This document shows, in pieces, positions 44,815 to 57,780 of a stretch of DNA of 64,000 nt. A program made the position numbers and the translations under genes. Each line of letters starts with the position of its first letter. The stretch's first letter is position 1. This DNA is from Hemibagrus wyckioides (lineage: Eukaryota; Chordata; Actinopteri; Siluriformes; Bagridae). The stretch covers positions 13,076,336-13,140,335 of the forward strand of contig NC_080717.1 in assembly GCF_019097595.1 (NCBI RefSeq), given 5' to 3'. Below the pieces are notes generated by a model. It saw only the letters and a program-made list of their open reading frames with translations. It was not told where the DNA came from and searched no databases.

Positions 44815-45745
44815 TGCCTTCCTGAAAGCAAAATGGCATACGTTGCTCAGGTGTGATTTTGGTCTATTCTTCCACACAAACAGTCTTCAAATCTTGAAGG
44901 TTCCTTGGGCCTCTTCTGTTAACTCTGATCTTTAGTTCTTTCCATAGATTTTCAGTTGGATTCAGGTCAGTTGATTGGCTGGGCCAGTCTAGCAGCTTTA
45001 TTTTCTTTCTCTGAAACCAGTTGAGAGTTTCCTTGGCGTGTGTTTGGGATCATTGTCTTGCTGAAATGTCCACCCTTGTTTCATCTTCATCATCATGGTA
45101 GATGGCAGTAGAATTTTATCAAGAAAGGTAAATTTTTCCATTCATTCTTCCTTCAATTATTTGACGTTTGCCAGTACCATTTGCTGAAAAACAGCCCCAC
45201 ACCTTGATGATCCCACCTCCAAACTTCACTTTTGTGTGGTGTTTTTGGGGTATCATTTGTCCTCCAAACATGGTATGTATTATGGCGTCCATATTCTCCC
45301 AGAATTTCACAGTCTTGTCCAAATGTTTTGCAAAAAAACTCCAGCAAGCTTCAACATGCTGTGGAGCACTGGAGTCTTGTGTGGTGAGCATACATACAGG
45401 CCATGGTGGTTGAGTACATTACTTATTGTTTTCTTTGATGCAATTGTTTTGAAATCCTTCAAAGAAAAGTTTTGAAATTCTTCTGTAACCAATGCCATAA
45501 GGTTTTGAAGGTATTGAGAGAGCTCTTTGCTTTTACCCATCATTAGATATTTCTTGTGTGACACAATGGTAATAAGGCACCATTTTATAGGCCATCAATT
45601 GGGAATGAACCAGCTGATGTTAATTTGTACTGATATGGGGCAGGATTGCCTTCTAATTGCTGATTGATTTCACCTTGTGTCTTGGCTATCCATGCTTTTT
45701 TGCACCTCCCTTCTTATTATTGTTTGCTGGCTGCAACCTAGAATA
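44815..45745 (-). mobile_element. Tc1-like element, broken transposase
   Basis: Minus-strand parts: HTH-side YLQNLMALVTEEFQNFSLKD, then SKKTISNVLNHHGLYVCSP at about 45307-45480; a catalytic part with KVKFGGGIIKVWGCFSANGT at about 45175-45240; and lower-numbered sequence with an ILLPSTMM-type continuation. Stops break the frame. Confidence 0.7.
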
Positions 45746-45829
45746 CTGAGAAGATCAGGAATTTTACTTAAAACCTAACATTTACACCTCACTCTTGCAA
45801 GGCATGAGTGTCAGCAGCATTTCACAACA

Positions 45830-46640
45830 GGCTCTGCAGATGGTGGTTCTGTAGGTTGGGTGGATGGGGCACCAGCATTCTCCTCTTGAATCCTCCTCAT
45901 GATGGCTGCAGAGGCTGGGGTTCTTGGAACACGTTGTCTTCTCTGGATTTGAGGTCTCACAGTGCCTTTCCCAGTTCCTCAGGAAAGAGGAGTCTCCTCT
46001 GGAGCTTCCCTCTGTACCACTCTGGGTTCAGTGCCATCCAGATGACAAAGGCGTTGTACGCTGAGATGTCCAATATGTCAAAGAATATCACCAGCGGCCA
46101 GCATAAGGTCCTCCTTTTGCAGCTGTAGGCAGTCACCAGCTTGTCCATGTTGTCCACCCCTCCTTTTGTGGCATTATAATCCATGATCTCTGGTTTTTGA
46201 TGCTCCTGGCCTCAGATTCTCCCATCCCTGTGCAGCGTACTCATGAGTACCACATTCTTGCCTTTCTTTGGCACATAGGATACCAGGGATGTGTCAGCCA
46301 TGTACACAAACTTGGAAGAGTTGACAGGCCTGTTCTTTGTAGTCAGCAGTTGGAGTGGGAGCTCAGACTTGTTTTTTCGTAGTGTTCCCACCATGGTCAG
46401 CTTCCTCTTTAGGAGTTCCTGTCTCAGTTTGTGCAAGGTAAAAAAAAAATGTCATATGTGATGTGTCCACTGAGTCCTTGAGTCATGTCCAGAACAACTC
46501 TCATTCCTTGATTCTTCCCAGGGGCTCCTCCATCACGTTTCCCTCTGTAGACTTGTAAGTTCCAGGTATATGAGGAAGTGGCATTGCAGGCAACCCAGAT
46601 ATTTATACCATATTTATACCAGTGGCCCCTAAATGGCATC
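45830..46640 (-). pseudogene. piggyBac-like transposase fragment
   Basis: Three overlapping minus-strand pieces: YGINIWVACNATSSYTWNLQ (46424-46639), LLKRKLTMVGTLRKNKSELP (46212-46436), and DYNATKGGVDNMDKLVTAYS followed by FFDILDISAYNAFVIWM (45957-46184). These match the catalytic core of piggyBac transposases. The first catalytic Asp position reads Asn (CNA, where relatives have CDA), while the second (YDIFF) and third (GGVDNMD) look retained. Frameshifts separate the pieces near 46430, 46200 and 45960. The N-terminal half and the C-terminal cysteine-rich finger are missing. Inactive. Confidence 0.85.
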
Positions 46641-46712
46641 AGCTGCTAATCAATGGTGACATTAGGCCCAGGGTTGTAAAACAGGGGGAGGCAGGGCACC
46701 TACTTGTGATGA

Positions 46713-46752
46713 CTCTCTCTCTCTCTCTCACTCACACACACACACACACAAA
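46713..46752. repeat. (CT)n(CA)n microsatellite
   Basis: Short CT tract passing into a CA tract. Confidence 0.9.
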
Positions 46753-47208
46753 TAGAAACAGCAGGCCCAGACAGGAGGAGGACAGTGTAGGTACACATGA
46801 CCTACAATTTTCACACTTTTATTCGCCCCGGGTCCAGTGGACCTGAACATGTAATAATATATGTAATATAAATGTGTAAGGGGGGGTGTACAGTGTGTGG
46901 TCATTGAAAATGTGTTCTGATGTATGTTCTTCACAGGCCAGTGAGTTTGAAAAAATAATTAATCATATCATTTTTCTTTTGATAAAAAATGAACACGGGT
47001 CCCACAGACCAGAAACAACCAGGTTTTAAATGAAATCTGCAAATTTACAGAGGAATTTGGAGTATGGCCCTGGAAATCTGTCAGTAGACGTATTTTAGTG
47101 GCTACATCCGAAAGTACAAAAACATAAAACATATGTTGCACATTTCTGCTCCTGTTCACATAAAAAGAGGACTACTGTGCACAGCTGTACTTTAAAGATG
47201 GACAATAA

Positions 47209-47497
47209 CACTGCTGCTCATCATTTCATTTCACTCCCTGACTGTCTGCACATTGCCCATTTCACACACTTTATACAGTTTATTTATTACAGTGGTACTT
47301 TTTACATTTTTATACATATTTCTACAGATTGTTTCGTATACCATTGCTGCTACCACACTGCTGCTCATCATTTCATTTCACTCCCTGACTGTCTGCACAT
47401 TGCCCATTTCACACACTTTATACAGTTTATTTATTACAGTGATACTTTTTACATTTTTATACATATTTCTACAGATTGTTTCTTATACCATATTTTT
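47209..47497. repeat. 147-bp tandem duplication
   Basis: Two nearly identical units starting cactgctgctcatcatttca, at 47209 and 47356. They differ at a few positions (gtggtactt versus gtgatactt). They lie in LINE-tail-like sequence that ends near 47680 with gtggcaaataaaaatttgaa. Confidence 0.9.
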
Positions 47498-47685
47498 ATA
47501 TTTTATTTTACTTACTGTAAACATTTTCTAAACTGTAGATTTGTATTTTATTCTTTCCTTTGGCATTTTACATCTTTATTCCTTTTTCCTTTTCATGGGT
47601 CAAAAACAGTCATGTAAGCATTTCACTGCATATCATACTGTGTAGGATTGTGTATGTGGCAAATAAAAATTTGAATTTGAAAATA
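47498..47685 (+). repeat. LINE 3' tail
   Basis: gtaagcatttcactgcatat and gtggcaaataaaaatttgaa are typical of 3' ends of fish LINEs. No coding part is recognised upstream. Confidence 0.5.
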
Positions 47686-47689
47686 TATA

Positions 47690-48475
47690 CCGGGCGGACA
47701 AGCTTCATTCAACGCTACATACTAATTTGGTTTAATCCATGTTTTCTCTTAAGCATAGAACACTAAACTTCTGATCATTTCATTAACATTTAGTGCTTTA
47801 GATGAAAGAGATTTTATATTTAATAGTCCTAGCTTCAGGTCGAAGGTGCTTGCTGTGCTTCAACTATGTTCTAATTTTAGGATAATCAGCAAAACAAATT
47901 TTCTGTGTTTATACGTTTTTGTTTTGCTTGGGGAACAGACACAGTCCCTTGGTGGCCACTCATTGCAGCTAGCAGACTGTCAGATTAGCCTGCTTGACTG
48001 CTTCCTGGCTCTGGATTGTCACTCATTAACTAGACCTGTTCTAAGGCTATGTGCACAGTGATGTGCATCTAATGAGTTTGGCTACATTTGAACAGATGAA
48101 TGCAGAAGAATTCACCCTTCTTCTTTTGTCAGCAATTAGATGTTTTGCATTAAATTTTAGTACTCCCAAACCCCCTCCCACCACAATGCTCCCTCCACCC
48201 CTAATGGTACTCCCCCCAGTTTGAGGGCACAACCCGGGATGAAGCACTACACAAGAATTGTAGTTGTTTGGCCACAGGGGCCGTGACAACATGGACCCAT
48301 AATCTGTGACTGAGGAGGCTATTAATTTCTGCTAGATTGCGCTTACCTAATTTCAACTGTATTGTGAACAACAGGAAGAGTCAGAGCAACCCTGACCAAT
48401 GGATGCCCCTCTTAGCCCAAGCAAATATTTGACAAATTTCTTGACACAACTATTATCCTAAGATCATAAGGCAGG
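47690..48475. other. No gene recognised
   Basis: Formin intron sequence. A short GC-rich patch at about 48170-48250 has no recognisable gene. Confidence 0.45.
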
Positions 48476-48479
48476 GGTG

Positions 48480-49480
48480 ATTAACCTAGGGAGACCTTTT
48501 GTCTTTCTTCAGGGCACACAAAGTTTCCCATGCCTCATCACCGTTCATGCTACAGACTTTTCTCCCTCCTCCTTTTCCAGTCTAAAAACCATGAAAAAGC
48601 TCTTTTCAATCAACTATCCACATTTCACAGAGAACAAGCTTCTGGAGTCATCAAGCAGTCTACCTTCAAAAGCACACACTCCACGGAGACGATACATGCT
48701 TTCCATCAATGAGACTTTATCACTAACAAGATCAACCTAAAGATCACCTATTATCATCTTACTTGCCTCTCTTCTGCTTTTGACACTGTGAAATATCAGA
48801 TCATCCTGTCAGCTCTCTTTGATCTAGGCATCACCGTCACTGGGTGGAATCTTTGGCGAGTCATCAAGGAGCGAAGGGGTATCTGAATCTAAGCTACTCA
48901 CAAATGAGATTCTTCAGTGAGCAGCTCTTACATTATATTATCTTATATCTCTGCTGTCTCATGGCTATTACTGCTGTGCTGATGACATTTACTTTATTTG
49001 TCCTTCCAACTTTAAGGTCCATTCTTAACACGCATCTCTGCCTGCCTGTCTCGTGACTGAATGAAGGACTGCAAAATTAAGCTCAATCACAGGCTTGGCT
49101 CAGACACCCTTAAGCCTACCAGTTCAGCCAGAACCTTGGGCTGACTTTCAGTGACCACTTGAGCTTCACAGACCACATTTCATCAAATGAATGGTCCACT
49201 AGGTCTATTCTGTATAACATCAAGAAAATCAACCCTTATCTAACTGATCATGAAACACAGTAACTAGGTGCTTGCGAAACTGTACTACTGCAGTGTACTA
49301 CTCCTGGCCCTCCCAGCAGTGGTGGAATAAACTTCCAACCTCAATCCAGACAACAGAGTTTGTCACCACCTTCAAAAAACGGCCTGAATCTGACCCCTTC
49401 CATGAACACTTTACTTCTTCTAGCTTGCACTACATCTTACACTTATATTCAAGTTCTGCTTCAATATGTAAGCAACATTC
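48480..49480 (+). mobile_element. Decayed LINE fragment
   Basis: Fragments in several frames resemble reverse transcriptase: LSSAFDTVKYQIILSALFDL, then GITVTGWNLWRVI near 48770-48870, followed by a C-terminal part around 49100-49400 (YSWPSQQWWNKLPTSIQ). No frame exceeds about 90 codons. Confidence 0.6.
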
Positions 49481-49484
49481 ATGT

Positions 49485-52450
49485 ACATGTGTGTATTTTT
49501 GAGAAAATTGCATTTAAACGTGTTGAGTAATAAAGCAGATTTTTTGAGATTTGGAGACAGGTCTGAAAAACACAATTAAGTATATTTTTGCAAACTTTGT
49601 GTGCTGGATTATGTAGACCTGATTCTTTTTTTCAATGTTGTTAAAACCATCTTGTTCATTCATTCACATCAAACAATACATTGATTAACATTTGTATGAC
49701 ACTTTTTTTTTGCAAAAGGCTGTATGCATGGGAATGTATGTCATCATGAATATTGATGTATTGTTACATCTGGGGAGACAATGACCCACTGCCAATGGAT
49801 CTATAAAAGTGGAATGCCACTGTGCATTAATGGTGGGCGTATAACACACTTTGATATTGCACACTGATAATTACCGAATGAATAGTGCACGCTGTAAATG
49901 GGTGTATCTAGATTAACACCAATAAGATGCTGTACCTATTGTTAGTTTTTGTGCATATTACACAAACATTTTAAATCAGTCCATTTAAAAGTAGACATTT
50001 CAATGTTTCCATGGACATATTTCACGTGTCTGTTCAATAATGATGCGTTGAGTTTTGTTTCATTTTTGCGACATGCTCCAGATAAGTTCACAGAGCTGAG
50101 GAAGCAGAAAGCACGTCCTGTTTTATGTCATTTAGAAAATCACAACATTTTGTTATTGTAAGCGGATTCAAATAAAAGTATACCTGTTGCAGTTTAGAAT
50201 GATGTCTTTCTCTTTTCTGAATGACTATAAATAGTGGAGTATTGTAACTTCTTGTCATAGTAGCACGAAAAAAATCCAAGCGGTCCCGCATGCAGGACTA
50301 TAGACTCGTAAGGGTAAATATTAAAGGTCCTTGGGTGTTATCCTGCTGGCTAGCCATCTTGTCTTGCCCAGTGACCTAGAGCAATAGGTTTACAAAGGGG
50401 CTTTTTCTAGTATGAGAGGTTTATCCCTTGGTCAGAGCCATCCTAACATTCTTCCTGTTGTTTTTGCAGGATCCAACATTACAGAAACATGGTCATATAT
50501 TTAACTCAGAGAACTGATTTAGACTTGCAGTCCATGATTGCACTCACTATAAAAGCGTCAACGAGGAAGGAAAAAAGTCTATCCCTAAAAATGCCTTATC
50601 ACATGGAGTATTTCTTTTTTGTAGGATTCTTGACTATCCATTCCTCTGAGTTTGTGTGTCTATGAATGCCTCAGTTGTTTGTACTGATGGAATTAATTTT
50701 GAAACAGAGTGTGAAGACCCATCCAAGATTATAGTATAGAGATATCAGGTTATGCATATACAGATTATCGGTAGAACCAAACATATTACTAAAAATTGTT
50801 CACCAAAATAGATGCCCAGATGTATTATTACATTATAAGTGTACTATTATAAAATGGTGTTGAAACAGCTTTCCCACAACAATTACATATCTTCCATTTA
50901 AAAATTCTGTTTGATTGAATGAGGGGAACATATTTATGAACAAGTATAGCTGCTGCTCTGCATTTGGAACTGAGCTTTGTGTGAAAAAGCTCCTTGACCC
51001 AGTGTTTGTAGATAACTTCTAGAAAAAATGTCTAACTCAAAATTGCTGTAGGTGGGACACAACTCTCTTAAACTATTTGATTAAGACCTTTTGCATTTAA
51101 AATTATTATATTCACACAACTGTGAACTGGGACTGTTTGTGAATTATTACACATACAGTGGATGTACTTGGCCTAAATCCATAGGTGTCTTCCTGCCTTC
51201 CTTTTGTCATTACAAAACACATTTTCTGACATTAGTGATCTTTGTCGAATCCCAGGTCCCTCTTTGAGGGAACATTGACCCTGGAAGTGTCTGAATTCCC
51301 TGTAATATTTATAAACTTGCCTGGATTTTGCCTCAGCTCTGGTTTTTCATGGGATGGTAAGAGACAGGGCATAGGGAGACATTAGTGAAGCAGGAGAGTA
51401 AAGTCTAGGGAACGTGGAGAAAATCTGAGGTGTTGGCTTGGTGCCCCAACACTGAGGTATAAGAAGTGAGAAGGGAGAGAGTGCAAGAAAAAACAGGGAT
51501 AATATTCCAGGCTAATATTCTACTAGTTGAATGGTTTTGCCCAGGGATGTTTGTGAAATTTCTTCACTATTACCAGCTTGGGGATCATATCTGTGTCACA
51601 CTTCTTTGCCATAAAGCTGGGCTTCTCCTGATAAAACTTATCCAAGGACTGAATGTTTTTTTGATTCATTGAAGACTGCACATCACTTGCTGATATCTGC
51701 ATTGTAGTCAGGAAATATGTGAATTATCAACTGGTTGTATGTGAGAAGCCTTCTGTCTCTTGCAATATGCAGGACAGTTCTGTAGTTTAAAAGGGATGCA
51801 GCTTTACAATGAATGGTATTTTTTTTGCTTTCTTTTGGTTTGGTTGTGCCATGAGCTCTCAATGTGACTTTATCAAAGCTTACTTAGCCAAACACCTTGA
51901 CAAGTATAGATTAACTTCTTTCGATAGATCGATTTCTTTCTTTTTTTATCCTTACAATGTGATCAATCAAGGTGTGTACAACCAACTGCTTTCTCTAGTG
52001 TCTCAATTCCTTTGGTGCTTACATCCACTTCAGGGTTTGCTGGGTGTTTTAAGGCATATATTTTTTTCTTAAATGTTTATTTCATTGTTGAGAGAAACTG
52101 CCTTTGCTTTTTATTGCTGGCAAAAAGCATTATACATGAAAATCTGTAACCAAACCATGAAAACCAAACCATTTGTTCTTGTCAATCTAGGCCTAAAACC
52201 TGACTCATTTGGCCCAATAAATATGAAAAAAAAAAAATCATGCCTATGTACAAGTTTACACATTTACATAATTTTTTTAGTGGTCTGTTTTTAGGTGCAT
52301 AAGTGATCTTTATACCAAGGTGCTAATTTTTTTTCTTCTTTTTTTTTTGCAGAGTTATATTATCCACTTAAAAATGAGTGTAGGGGGAATGTTAACACAA
52401 GTTCTATGTGGTAAGACAGTGAAACAATCCTGACATTTTCCTTTGCTGGT
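49485..52450. other. No gene recognised
   Basis: Long intronic stretch of the formin gene. The short frames carry no family motifs. A poly-T-rich segment at about 52328-52350 resembles a splice tract, but no coding exon follows it. Confidence 0.5.
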
Positions 52451-52454
52451 ATAA

Positions 52455-52710
52455 TTCTGAATTCATTGTTCCATCAATCATAGCAAACCATGATGCTACT
52501 ACCACTATGTTTCACAGATGGGAAAAAGTTCTTATGCTTGAATGCAGTATTGCTTTTATAGTAACTTAGTATAGTAACTACTGCAGTAAAGTAAGTTGCT
52601 ACCTGCTTTGCTGATTTTTCCATACAGTGATGAATAGTGAATTCATTATCATATAGTATATGCAACTCCTGTGTGGTGGGGGTGTGTGTGTTGCGCTCGT
52701 GCACTTGCAT
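52455..52710 (-). mobile_element. Small Tc1-like transposase remnant
   Basis: The minus strand reads VKHSGSSIMVCYD near 52480-52520, comparable to the VKHGGGSVLIWGC motif at 15.9 kb. The rest is degraded. Confidence 0.45.
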
Positions 52711-54725
52711 GCGTGTCAGTCAGAGAGAAAGATTGATTCGATTTGAATTAAATTCTTTTGAATAAAGATGAATATAATAATATAGATGCTTTATAATATG
52801 ATTAGCTGCTACTGTGCTCATCAGAAGAACCATTTCCCTGAATGGCTGAACCTATGAAGTAGTGGTTTTATCAAGCCTAGGTTACTGGCGAGAGGGACAG
52901 ATAAAGTATATCCTGAAGAATTGTTAGATTTCATGAATTCTTTCACTGTCTTTGACTATCTGCTAATTGTCACAGAACATTTGGCACATTCTGAATATTG
53001 TTTTTACAATATGCAATACTTTTGCAGTATCAAATCCTATGTTTCATGTGGTGTTCTGACTAATTTGGCCAGCAGATGGCAGGAAATGTCTTTAAATTAA
53101 GGTAGAACCCTTATAAAATGTGTATGTGGAGAAGGAAAAGCTATGTTGTTGCCATGGCACTGACCTAACCATTTTTTCTCAGTGCAGCACAGTACTGTGC
53201 ATGGTTAGAATCCAGATTCGTAACCAGTTTAACCTTTAAACACAAACACCTAAGAAACATGTATCCAGCATTTAGATGCACCCCTGCCAGATTTGTCCCT
53301 CTTGTTCACATGACTATAAAGCAAACATGGGTCCATTTTGTGTAAGGTTTTGAGATTTGCCACAGCACTGACATGGAGACAGCTCGTAGATTCCACATGC
53401 TTTTTCATATCCTTGTTTGCTTTATTACTGTACACTGCACAATTTGAATAATTTATCCTGGTTCTGAATATGAACAACAAAAAATAGAAAATAAACAATG
53501 CTTTGTTTAGGTAGTGTTACTTTCCCTCTGGCTGTCCTTTTTCTTTTGATGATATCATAGGGTAGATTTGTTGAATTATTCATCAGCAGTCTGTGACAAG
53601 GTGGTACTTGCCATCTTGTCCTTGATCTGGTGCAGCCATATGCTTTTTTCCTCCACATGGCTCTGGCAGAAAGTTACTAAATTTACCCAGGAAAACAAAA
53701 TCTTTGTTGTCCAGCTATCTGAGCTACAGAAATCAAAAAGCCTATTTATGATTTTATGTAAATATTTACACAGATTATTATGAAAAGTAGCGATATAGTA
53801 GTAATATTGGTATTAATGTTTTACTATTTAACCAGTTGTAGTTGGTGGTTTAAATAATAGTTTTACACTAGCAAGGAATTATACATGAGTTTTCTCTTAC
53901 TGCTGGCATAGTCATTCTGAGCACTGGTCAGCAGACTTCTACTTTTGACAACACTAATAAATTTCACCTAAATGAGCTTAAGAATTCCTAAATTCCTGAA
54001 AATTGTCAGGAATATGTCACAAAGTTGCTGAAAATTTTAAGTTCTGTTTTGCCTGCTCTAACTTCTTTTATTAAATGTAATTAATAATCTATGGTATAAT
54101 AATACTATATATAATATATTTCTGTCACCATCTCATCCAGTTCTTTGCTGCCTGTATTTATTTATGTCATAAAGGTTTTTAGAAGCACAGAATAACCTTA
54201 ATCCTTCCCCATTTTCTTTTTTTTGCCTATTACAATTAATTGTACCTTTCTGTTGTGCAGTAATTTTTAATTGATGATTCACCCAAACATCACGGTGTCA
54301 ATTCTGCTATATGTACAGGACATACAGAGGTTTGCATCCTACGGTGCAGCAACAAGAAAAATACAACAAACACTTTACATTAGTTTCTTAATTAAGGCTG
54401 AGCCATACAGGCATGGCATCGTAAACACCTTAAAGATGGCTGTCAGAGACATTTTAAAAGTAAGAATTGGTCATATTTTCATGAGCACAAATATAGATTT
54501 GTTAAAATAATGAAAGTCTTATATTAGTACACAGGACGGTTCAATGTATTATATAACACCTTAGCAGAAGAATGTGACCAGACACCATTGCCTAATAATG
54601 TCTTTTCTTTCTTTTATCGGTTTGACACATGCCTGCAAAGGTAAATGTTTAAATATTTAAAAACAAAGTTAAGTGGTTAAGGTTGGTGATATTGAAGCTA
54701 TGGTATTCCTAATCTCTCTTATTTA
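52711..54725. other. No gene recognised
   Basis: Formin intron. Only a CTCF-like motif (separate entry) was noted. Confidence 0.5.
53069..53082 (+). promoter_or_regulatory. CTCF-core-like motif
   Basis: ccagcagatggcag fits the CTCF core consensus CCASYAGRKGGCRS at every position. One such match in 64 kb can occur by chance, and no occupancy can be judged from sequence. Confidence 0.3.
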
Positions 54726-54729
54726 AATT

Positions 54730-55810
54730 TCTTTTTTCAAGATTTTATTTGTCACATACACAGTATATACAGTATGCAACTTAAAGTAAAATGAAAACCT
54801 GGCCTGCTCCTCCTCAAAATTTAAGAGGTTTAGTTTACAATAGAATGAATAGAAATAATAAGACATAAGAAGACGTAATTGAAAATGATGCAGTGGAAGA
54901 CAATATACAATTGTTACATATAATATTAGTCCAGAATGTGAAAATATTTCAGGATGGAAAGTGATGTAACAAATGTGCAGGTGATTTACCTCTAGTAAGA
55001 GTGCATTGTGTTGAATGATAATGACACCAGTCTTGACTGGTGACCTAGAGTCTGATGGCCTGTACAAAGAAGCTCTTCCTTAGCTTCTCCGTTTTCGTCA
55101 TCAGGCTGAACATACAATAACCAGAGTGGGTGGAGTCTTTGATGATTTTAGCAACTCTGGTACTGCATTGTCTGGTGTAGATGTCATGTAGAGATGGGAG
55201 AGCCTGGAGATGTGCTCAGCTAGGCACATCACTCTCTGCAGGGCTTTGCTGTCCAACACTGAGCTGTACTGAGTCAATAATTCTGTAGTTCTAGCATAGA
55301 AAGTTCTCAGGATCACTGGAGAGATCCTATTTTTTTTCTTCAGTATCAGGTGGTACAGATGTTTTCTTGATATTGTAGCACAAAGCAACTGAAGGGTGAG
55401 CACAAACACACAAACCACACAAAAGGTTAACAAACGCTGCAAGCTTTATTTACACAGTGCAAATAAGTGAACGCAAAAGAATCAGTACGAAGAACAAAGG
55501 AGTGAAAAGAACATATGCCCTGAACGGTCCTCTGTAGGCCTATTTGGATGGAAGGTGAACTGGAGTGGGTTGATGGTAACAGGGATGGAGGAGCAGATGG
55601 AGTTTTTGTTGAGTCTCTCTAAGACCTTCATGACTAACAATGTGAGGGCTACAGGTTGATAGTCATTTACGGAAGAAGGCTTATTGTCCTAAGGCACAAT
55701 ATATTTTTTAAAGCAGGTGGGCATTTGTAGACTGACACATCTGATATATCAGGGTGGACAGAGTGATTTAACAGACCACTGGGCAAGGTCTGTGAGATGC
55801 TTTGGTGTGG
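54730..55810 (-). mobile_element. Decayed LINE, 3' part
   Basis: The 3' tail (antisense aagattttatttgtcacata) lies at 54735. Upstream on the minus strand comes a C-terminal part with SKALQRVMCLAEHISRLSHL (about 55200-55270), comparable to ALQRMVRSAERI at 0.9 kb. Sequence to 55700 resembles more of the reverse transcriptase region. Frames are broken, and part at about 55375-55500 may be a separate insertion. Confidence 0.65.
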
Positions 55811-56688
55811 CTTGGGTATCATGTCAGAAGAGATGTGCAAGATGACTTTATTGACTTTAAAATTGATATGTTATGCATTGTTTTATCTTCCAAACTAGCA
55901 GAGATGCAATTCCATTTGAATGTATGCAAGTTTCCAAGGAAAGACACAGTGAGCCACTTGAAAAAGCAGGAAGTAAGAAAATAAGAAAAGCATTGCGTGG
56001 AAGTAGATATTAATCAGATGATAATTTTCATATTTGCATTTTTGAAAAAAAAATAAAAAAATAAAAATAACATTCTTGAATGTTACTGGCTAAAATACCT
56101 TGTTCTCAATTATGGCTGCTTTGAAACATTGACAATGTTTTTTTTTTTTTTTAGACTTACATATATATATTGTATATGTATATTGTTTGTAGTGTTGAGC
56201 TGTAAATACTCTGTATGCTTTATCTGTTTACTTTGTCAGCATGACTGGATGTGTAGTTTATTTGTATATATCATATATTTGAACGACTGAACATAATGCT
56301 ACCCAGATCTGTGTTCTCAACTCACTGAATCTGTGGTGTGTGTGTGTGTGTGTGTGTAGAATCTGTTAGCCCAGTTCAAGCTTCCTTGCGCTTATTTGTT
56401 GATTGTCTAAGTATTTCTATCTGTAAATACAAGCACCCACCCCAAAGAATAAACTATGTTTGTGAAACTTATTGTACAAGAGTTACTACATACCTCCATA
56501 CCTTATGCTGTCTGTCTGTCTTATAAGCAGCTCTTTTGCAATCTTTCTTTTGTTTAAGCTCTATTAGCTTTGCACTTAAGAACCACCTAATGAGACTTTT
56601 CTGTTCTTAATTTTTGTTTATACATATGGGACAAGAATACCTGGAAGGAGGAGCAAAACCATTACCCTTAAATATCCTGAGAAATTAT
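55811..56688. other. No gene; short GT microsatellite
   Basis: Formin intron with a GT tract at about 56335-56358 and A- and T-rich runs. No exon recognised. Confidence 0.5.
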
Positions 56689-56689
56689 T

Positions 56690-57020
56690 TCCTGTTCTAC
56701 AACTGCTTCATTCCATTTTGAGAAAGCCCCCAAATTTCAGATGCTAAGCATTGTAGCCTTTTATGAAATGTACTTAAATAATTTAATTTACCATCTAATA
56801 AAAATTGCTCTTTAGGATGTTTTGGAGGACTATGAACTGGATGTCCAAACACAAGCTCTGCAGGATTGTCATAATGAATTTTGGTTAGCTTTGTACAATA
56901 CAAATAACACAAGTGGCCTACCCTCTTTCTTTTGTCACTGTCAAGGATGTTTCTGAAACATATGCTTAAAAGACTGGGAAAATCTTAATAGAGCACTTTG
57001 CGACTCATGGTGAGGAGTAG
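56690..57020 (-). pseudogene. Retroelement integrase fragment (Gypsy/ERV-like)
   Basis: The minus-strand frame at 56697-56912 contains NPAELVFGHPVHSPPK and KEQFLLDGK, a pattern I know from the C-terminal side of integrase in vertebrate Gypsy/retrovirus-like pol. An adjoining frame at about 56920-57010 (ALLRFSQSFKHMFQ) would fit the preceding integrase part. Only this piece remains. No LTRs were found and the frames are broken. Confidence 0.55.
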
Positions 57021-57780
57021 AGACCTCATTTTTAAGGGCAAGCAGCTTGAATATAAAGTTAATACCTAAAAACCATCTGAAAACCAAAACAGGCAAACCC
57101 CCAAACCTAAATAAGTACTGAATTCCAGACTTAGCTCTAGGCAGAGGACCACCAGGAGCTTGCTGGAGTCTTTTATTCTGCTACAAAACAAACAGTGCAT
57201 TACAAGGGGCTGGTAATGAATATCAGCGTAATAGCGTAAGTCTATGACTGACTCACACTGCTGATCAATAAGGTCAGGAGCTTATGCACATTTTTATGTG
57301 ATGTTTAAACCAAAACAAAATGTCAAAGTACAAATGTGTGCACATTTCTTTAGGCTAGGCTGTACCATGCGATCTTCGATTAATTGAACTTTGTTCAAAG
57401 GTACACAGTAGGATCAAAATGAGGTAGCGTAGCTCAAGTTATGACTGTAATCTCAGCCACTTCTGCAGTCAAAGTCTGCTTATTGTAGTAATTTAGTAAT
57501 AAAGATCTTATTCGGAATCTACATTTTAACAAAGTTCCTAGAAACTGACACGCATGGTAACCAGCAATGTTTTGTCAATCATCCTTGTTATACTTCTCAG
57601 TTATCATCAATATTTAACAAACATTTGCAATGGTTTTGATAAAACCAAAAATATTCTCACAATCACAGAAACAATGAATATTCACTAAGCTAACATCAAC
57701 AATGCAGCCTCATTTAGCAGGATAATATGTGTGGCACAAAGCAAAAATGGTTAAGTAATGGTTTGTTGAGCACAAAAGTG
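57021..57780. other. No gene recognised
   Basis: Formin intron flank of the integrase fragment. No LTR-like pair was found. Confidence 0.4.

Noticed and set aside
47177..47617. 146-residue frame with an internal repeat
   Set aside because: The repeat is the 147-bp (49-codon) tandem duplication, which keeps the frame open. The sequence is LINE-tail-like and has no domain.
52320..52385. Possible formin exon after the T-rich tract ending ttgcag
   Set aside because: The frame after the acceptor (SYIIHLKMSVGGML) has no match to the expected formin sequence, and exons 4 and 5 already join correctly.
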